From an uncultured Bacteroidales bacterium (GTDB lineage Bacteria > Bacteroidota > Bacteroidia > Bacteroidales > SZUA-534): a stretch of 64,000 nucleotides of DNA. Under the pieces are notes generated by a model, which was not told the DNA's origin, did not search any database, and saw nothing but the letters and a program-made list of their open reading frames with translations. Positions within the stretch are counted from its first letter, which is position 1. Every line of letters begins with the position of its first letter. Location of the stretch: positions 94,200 to 158,199 of the forward strand of contig CADASL010000007.1 in NCBI GenBank assembly GCA_902790595.1, in the 5' to 3' direction. Shown here one piece after another: positions 61,832 through 64,000 of this stretch. The position numbers and the translations under genes were made by a program.

Positions 61832-62020
61832 GTATTCTTATTCAGCTTGAATCGGTTTGCGGCAAAAACGTGTAAATCAGTATTGTATGTGTCATTTGTG
61901 CGAAAAAATGGCGCAATTTTTGTATGCAATACGATTGTCATTTTGCAGAAAACCGAAAAAAATTAATATTGCAATGCGTTTCAGGCAAGCGATATTTTAG
62001 AAACTTAAAAACGCATTTTT

Positions 62021-62671
62021 ATGGTATTTGTAGGATTATTCAGTCAGCACAAATTGATTCTCGAAAGCGTAACTGCTTATCTGTCAAATTATTCTGACAT
62101 CAAGGTGGTGATTGCCACCAGCGACAAGCCGACTCTGTTCGAGAAGATGAAGCAACACATTGTGCACGTGCTAGTTGTGAATATGTTCGAGCTTTCGACG
62201 GCCGAACTGAATTTTATCATTGACACAATGCTGAAATATCCGAAGCTAAAAATCCTGCTGCTCTCGAACGCAAACCGTGACGATGTTATTCTGCGCTCGA
62301 TAAAAGCCGGTGCCAAAGGTTACATCACCATCGATGCTACAGGCGGTGAGCTGGCGCAGGCCATTTTCTCGCTTCGTGCCGGCCACGACTACTACAGCGA
62401 CAGCATCACGCAGCTGCTGCTTAACCGCTACATTTCGAGCAATTTAACCGATTCGCAAGCCGATGATGATGACGACCCGCTGAGCGCCCGTCAGATTGAG
62501 ATTCTGAAACTTTGGGGCGACGGCTTCAGCAATCAGGAAATTGCCGACAAACTGTTTATCAGCGTTCGCACCGTCGAGACGCACAAAAACCATATAATGC
62601 AGAAACTCAACCTGAAAAGCACCGTCGATTTGGTGAAATATGCTATTAAGAGCAATATTATCAAGTTGTAA
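62021..62671 (+). CDS. LuxR-type regulator with atypical receiver domain (no phospho-acceptor Asp)
   Basis: 216 residues. The receiver fold is recognisable: the final motif AGAKGYITIDA with Lys99 and the Ser in LLLSN are kept. However, the acidic pair reads FSQ instead of DD, and the phospho-site is Asn54 in LVVNMF where relatives have VLMDINMP. So it probably cannot be phosphorylated in the usual way. The C-terminal HTH is intact (SARQIEILKLWGDGFSNQEI, ISVRTVETHKNHIMQKL) and closely resembles the regulator at 43077. No kinase lies next to it. Confidence 0.9.
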   Translation: MVFVGLFSQHKLILESVTAYLSNYSDIKVVIATSDKPTLFEKMKQHIVHVLVVNMFELSTAELNFIIDTMLKYPKLKILLLSNANRDDVILRSIKAGAKGYITIDATGGELAQAIFSLRAGHDYYSDSITQLLLNRYISSNLTDSQADDDDDPLSARQIEILKLWGDGFSNQEIADKLFISVRTVETHKNHIMQKLNLKSTVDLVKYAIKSNIIKL

Positions 62672-62698
62672 ATCTGGGTGTAATTTGTTGTGCGATTT

Positions 62699-62726
62699 GT
62701 AGAGACGTGGCGCGCCGCGTCTCCTA
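62699..62726 (+). repeat. 28-base palindrome GTAGAGACG...CGTCTCCTA
   Basis: Arms GTAGAGACG and GCGTCTCC around TGGCGCGCC, between the converging regulator and dus genes. Its last bases have decayed. Confidence 0.8.
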
Positions 62727-62738
62727 TCAGATTACACC

Positions 62739-63638
62739 TTAAAACAGGCTTTCAACGGTTTCGCAAAACTTTTCTGAATCATTGATTTTCTGAAGTTTGG
62801 CAAAAATCTCGTCGGGCTTGTCAAGCGCTTTCGCGAAATATTTCCAAAGTTCCTTCAGGCGGTTCAGGCTGTTGCGAGCGCAATACCAATGCGTGATTTC
62901 TGTTGCAAATTGCCTGAATGTTGGTACGTTGTCGGCTGGCAAACCTTTGATTTGCAACCCGATGTATGGATTCGCTATTGCACCGCGGCCAATCATATAC
63001 CCTTTTAGGTTCGGCAAGCTGATGTTGGCGTCGGCTGCGCAATCGATGTCGCCGTTATAGACAATGGGGTTGAGCGAGTTGCCTGCAGATTCGATGAACG
63101 CCTGGCGGTTAGGTTCGCCGCTGTATTGTTGCTCGGCTGTGCGTGCGTGAACAATCAACTCGTTGAGTTTGAATTTGTTAAATATTTCGACAATCGCAGG
63201 GAACTCATCGGGCGAACTGAAACCGATGCGAATCTTCACCGATAGTTCGGGTTTTAAGCGGCCGATGGCGCTATCGAGCAGACGTTCAATGTTTTCCAAG
63301 TCGCGTAGCAGTGCGGCGCCGCGGTTTTTGCCAACCACAAACTTTATTGGGCACCCCATATTCCAATTTACTTTCGGGTAACCTAAATCGTTGAGAATGT
63401 TGGCTATTGCCACAAATGCGTCGGCATTGTTGCTCAAAAGTTGTGGCACAAGGTTAACTCGGTTGCTGATGTCCGAAAATCGGCGGGCAAGCACTTGCGG
63501 TTTGGGTATAGAACGCTCATCAGCAAGCATATACGGTGCAAAAATCTCATCGAAACCACCCACTTCGGCAATGGCGTTCATAAACGGCGCGTCAATCAGC
63601 CCCAGCATTGGCGCAAGTTGCACAATCTTCTCAGCCAT
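62739..63638 (-). CDS. tRNA-dihydrouridine synthase
   Basis: 299 residues. FMN enzyme that reduces uridine in tRNA D-loops. Family motifs include LAPMLGLIDAPFM at the N-terminus, the catalytic Cys96 in NWNMGCPIK, GAALLRD, SVKIRIGF, IVHARTAEQQYSG and MIGRGAIANPY for FMN phosphate. The length is slightly short but complete, resembling the DusC-like group. It starts 6 bases after the stop of the CHU_C protein, so it may be cotranscribed with it. Confidence 0.92.
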   Translation of the reverse strand: MAEKIVQLAPMLGLIDAPFMNAIAEVGGFDEIFAPYMLADERSIPKPQVLARRFSDISNRVNLVPQLLSNNADAFVAIANILNDLGYPKVNWNMGCPIKFVVGKNRGAALLRDLENIERLLDSAIGRLKPELSVKIRIGFSSPDEFPAIVEIFNKFKLNELIVHARTAEQQYSGEPNRQAFIESAGNSLNPIVYNGDIDCAADANISLPNLKGYMIGRGAIANPYIGLQIKGLPADNVPTFRQFATEITHWYCARNSLNRLKELWKYFAKALDKPDEIFAKLQKINDSEKFCETVESLF

Positions 63639-63644
63639 AGCGTT

Positions 63645-64000
63645 TTACGGATAAACAACGTTCACAGAGCCTTTGCGCTCGATGGTCTGGCCGTTTTGCA
63701 GTTTGGCCTTCAGATAGTAGAGATAGCCGCCTTCGGCCACCTGCTTGCCGCTGTGGGTACCGTCCCAACGGTTGTCGGGACTTGACGAAACAAAGACGCG
63801 CCCACCGTAACGGTCATAAACAATAAACTCAAAATCAACTATTTGCGCCGATTTCACCACGGGGCCAAAGTCGTCGTTCAAGCCGTCGCCGTTCGGGGTG
63901 AAGGCGGTTGGCAGCCACATATCAGCCTGACGCTCAACGCAAACCATGTTCGATTGGCTCAATCGGGTTCCATCAGCCGCTTCAACACGAATGCAGAAAT
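63645..64000 (-). CDS. T9SS type B cargo protein, C-terminal end (partial, runs off right edge)
   Basis: The open frame runs from the right edge to the stop at 63645, about 118 residues. The visible part is a gliding-motility-associated (CHU_C) sorting domain: PTAFTPNGDGLNDDFGP, FEFIVYDRYGGRVF, DNRWDGTHSGKQVAEGGYLY and a final IERKGSVNVVYP. This signal sends proteins through T9SS, and its type B form is common on large adhesins. The body lies outside the window. It is followed closely by dus. Confidence 0.9.
   Translation of the reverse strand, partial: FCIRVEAADGTRLSQSNMVCVERQADMWLPTAFTPNGDGLNDDFGPVVKSAQIVDFEFIVYDRYGGRVFVSSSPDNRWDGTHSGKQVAEGGYLYYLKAKLQNGQTIERKGSVNVVYP

Overview
The window reads as chromosome of a member of the Bacteroidota, most likely order Bacteroidales, with a working type IX secretion system. 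Supporting signs: promoter -7 elements of the TAnnTTTG type with a TTG about 20 bases upstream, almost no Shine-Dalgarno sequences, a gliding/CHU_C-type C-terminal sorting domain at the right edge, a type A sorting domain on a carboxypeptidase, SprB-like repeats in a giant surface protein, the TPR-SpoIIE phosphatase style, a SiaC-like (DUF1987) protein and a TIGR02757 protein. I saw no rRNA, tRNA or CRISPR array.

Layout. 1-6268 holds the N-terminal 2089 codons of a giant SprB-like adhesin (minus strand, running off the left edge). 6.5-20.8 kb is mostly housekeeping: TPR/PP2C phosphatase, manC, trmN6, TIGR02757, rplY-pth, yidC, an alpha-oxoamine synthase (candidate sphingolipid or sulfonolipid enzyme), an SH3-domain secreted protein, an AAA+ ATPase of the DUF4143 class, a NUDIX hydrolase and tmk. 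20.9-33.8 kb is one 4283-residue secreted repeat protein. 34-47.3 kb carries an amidohydrolase lipoprotein, a SiaC-like protein, a T9SS-secreted zinc carboxypeptidase, an adenosine-kinase-like PfkB kinase, a FlaA1/CapD-type sugar dehydratase, birA, a two-component pair, coaD, a thioredoxin-fold protein and rdgB. 47.7-51.6 kb is argR-carB. 51.7-64 kb is the accessory part: an unknown helical protein, a second AAA+ ATPase (DUF234 class), an MBL hydrolase with a GAF/PEP-binding signalling protein, a small-ORF/GNAT pair that looks like a toxin-antitoxin unit, a strongly structured candidate RNA in front of an HTH gene, two AT-rich secreted proteins, a stranded T9SS sorting-domain fragment, an atypical response regulator, a Dus enzyme and the C-terminus of another T9SS cargo.

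The most unusual signal is in the DNA between genes. Three accessory loci carry short palindromes repeated at 33 or 66 bases: upstream of both AAA+ ATPases (19475-19558 and 53709-53819) and upstream of the GNAT pair (58446-58496). Each locus has its own palindrome sequence but the spacing is shared. A separate 53-54 base nested-hairpin repeat occurs at 17917, 52158 and 53897. It brackets ATPase 2 in direct orientation and sits just beyond the 3' side of ATPase 1. ATPase 1 also lies between two copies (96% identical over 100 bases) of the 3' end of the neighbouring NUDIX gene. Together these suggest that the AAA+ ATPase genes travel as cassettes with their own phased operators. I know of no description of this arrangement. 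A further family of 28-base palindromes (GTAGAGACG...CGTCTCTAC) occurs five times between genes, once inside the sorting-domain remnant.

All coordinates and motifs were read by eye. Family assignments rest on recognisable motifs and gene order, not on searches.
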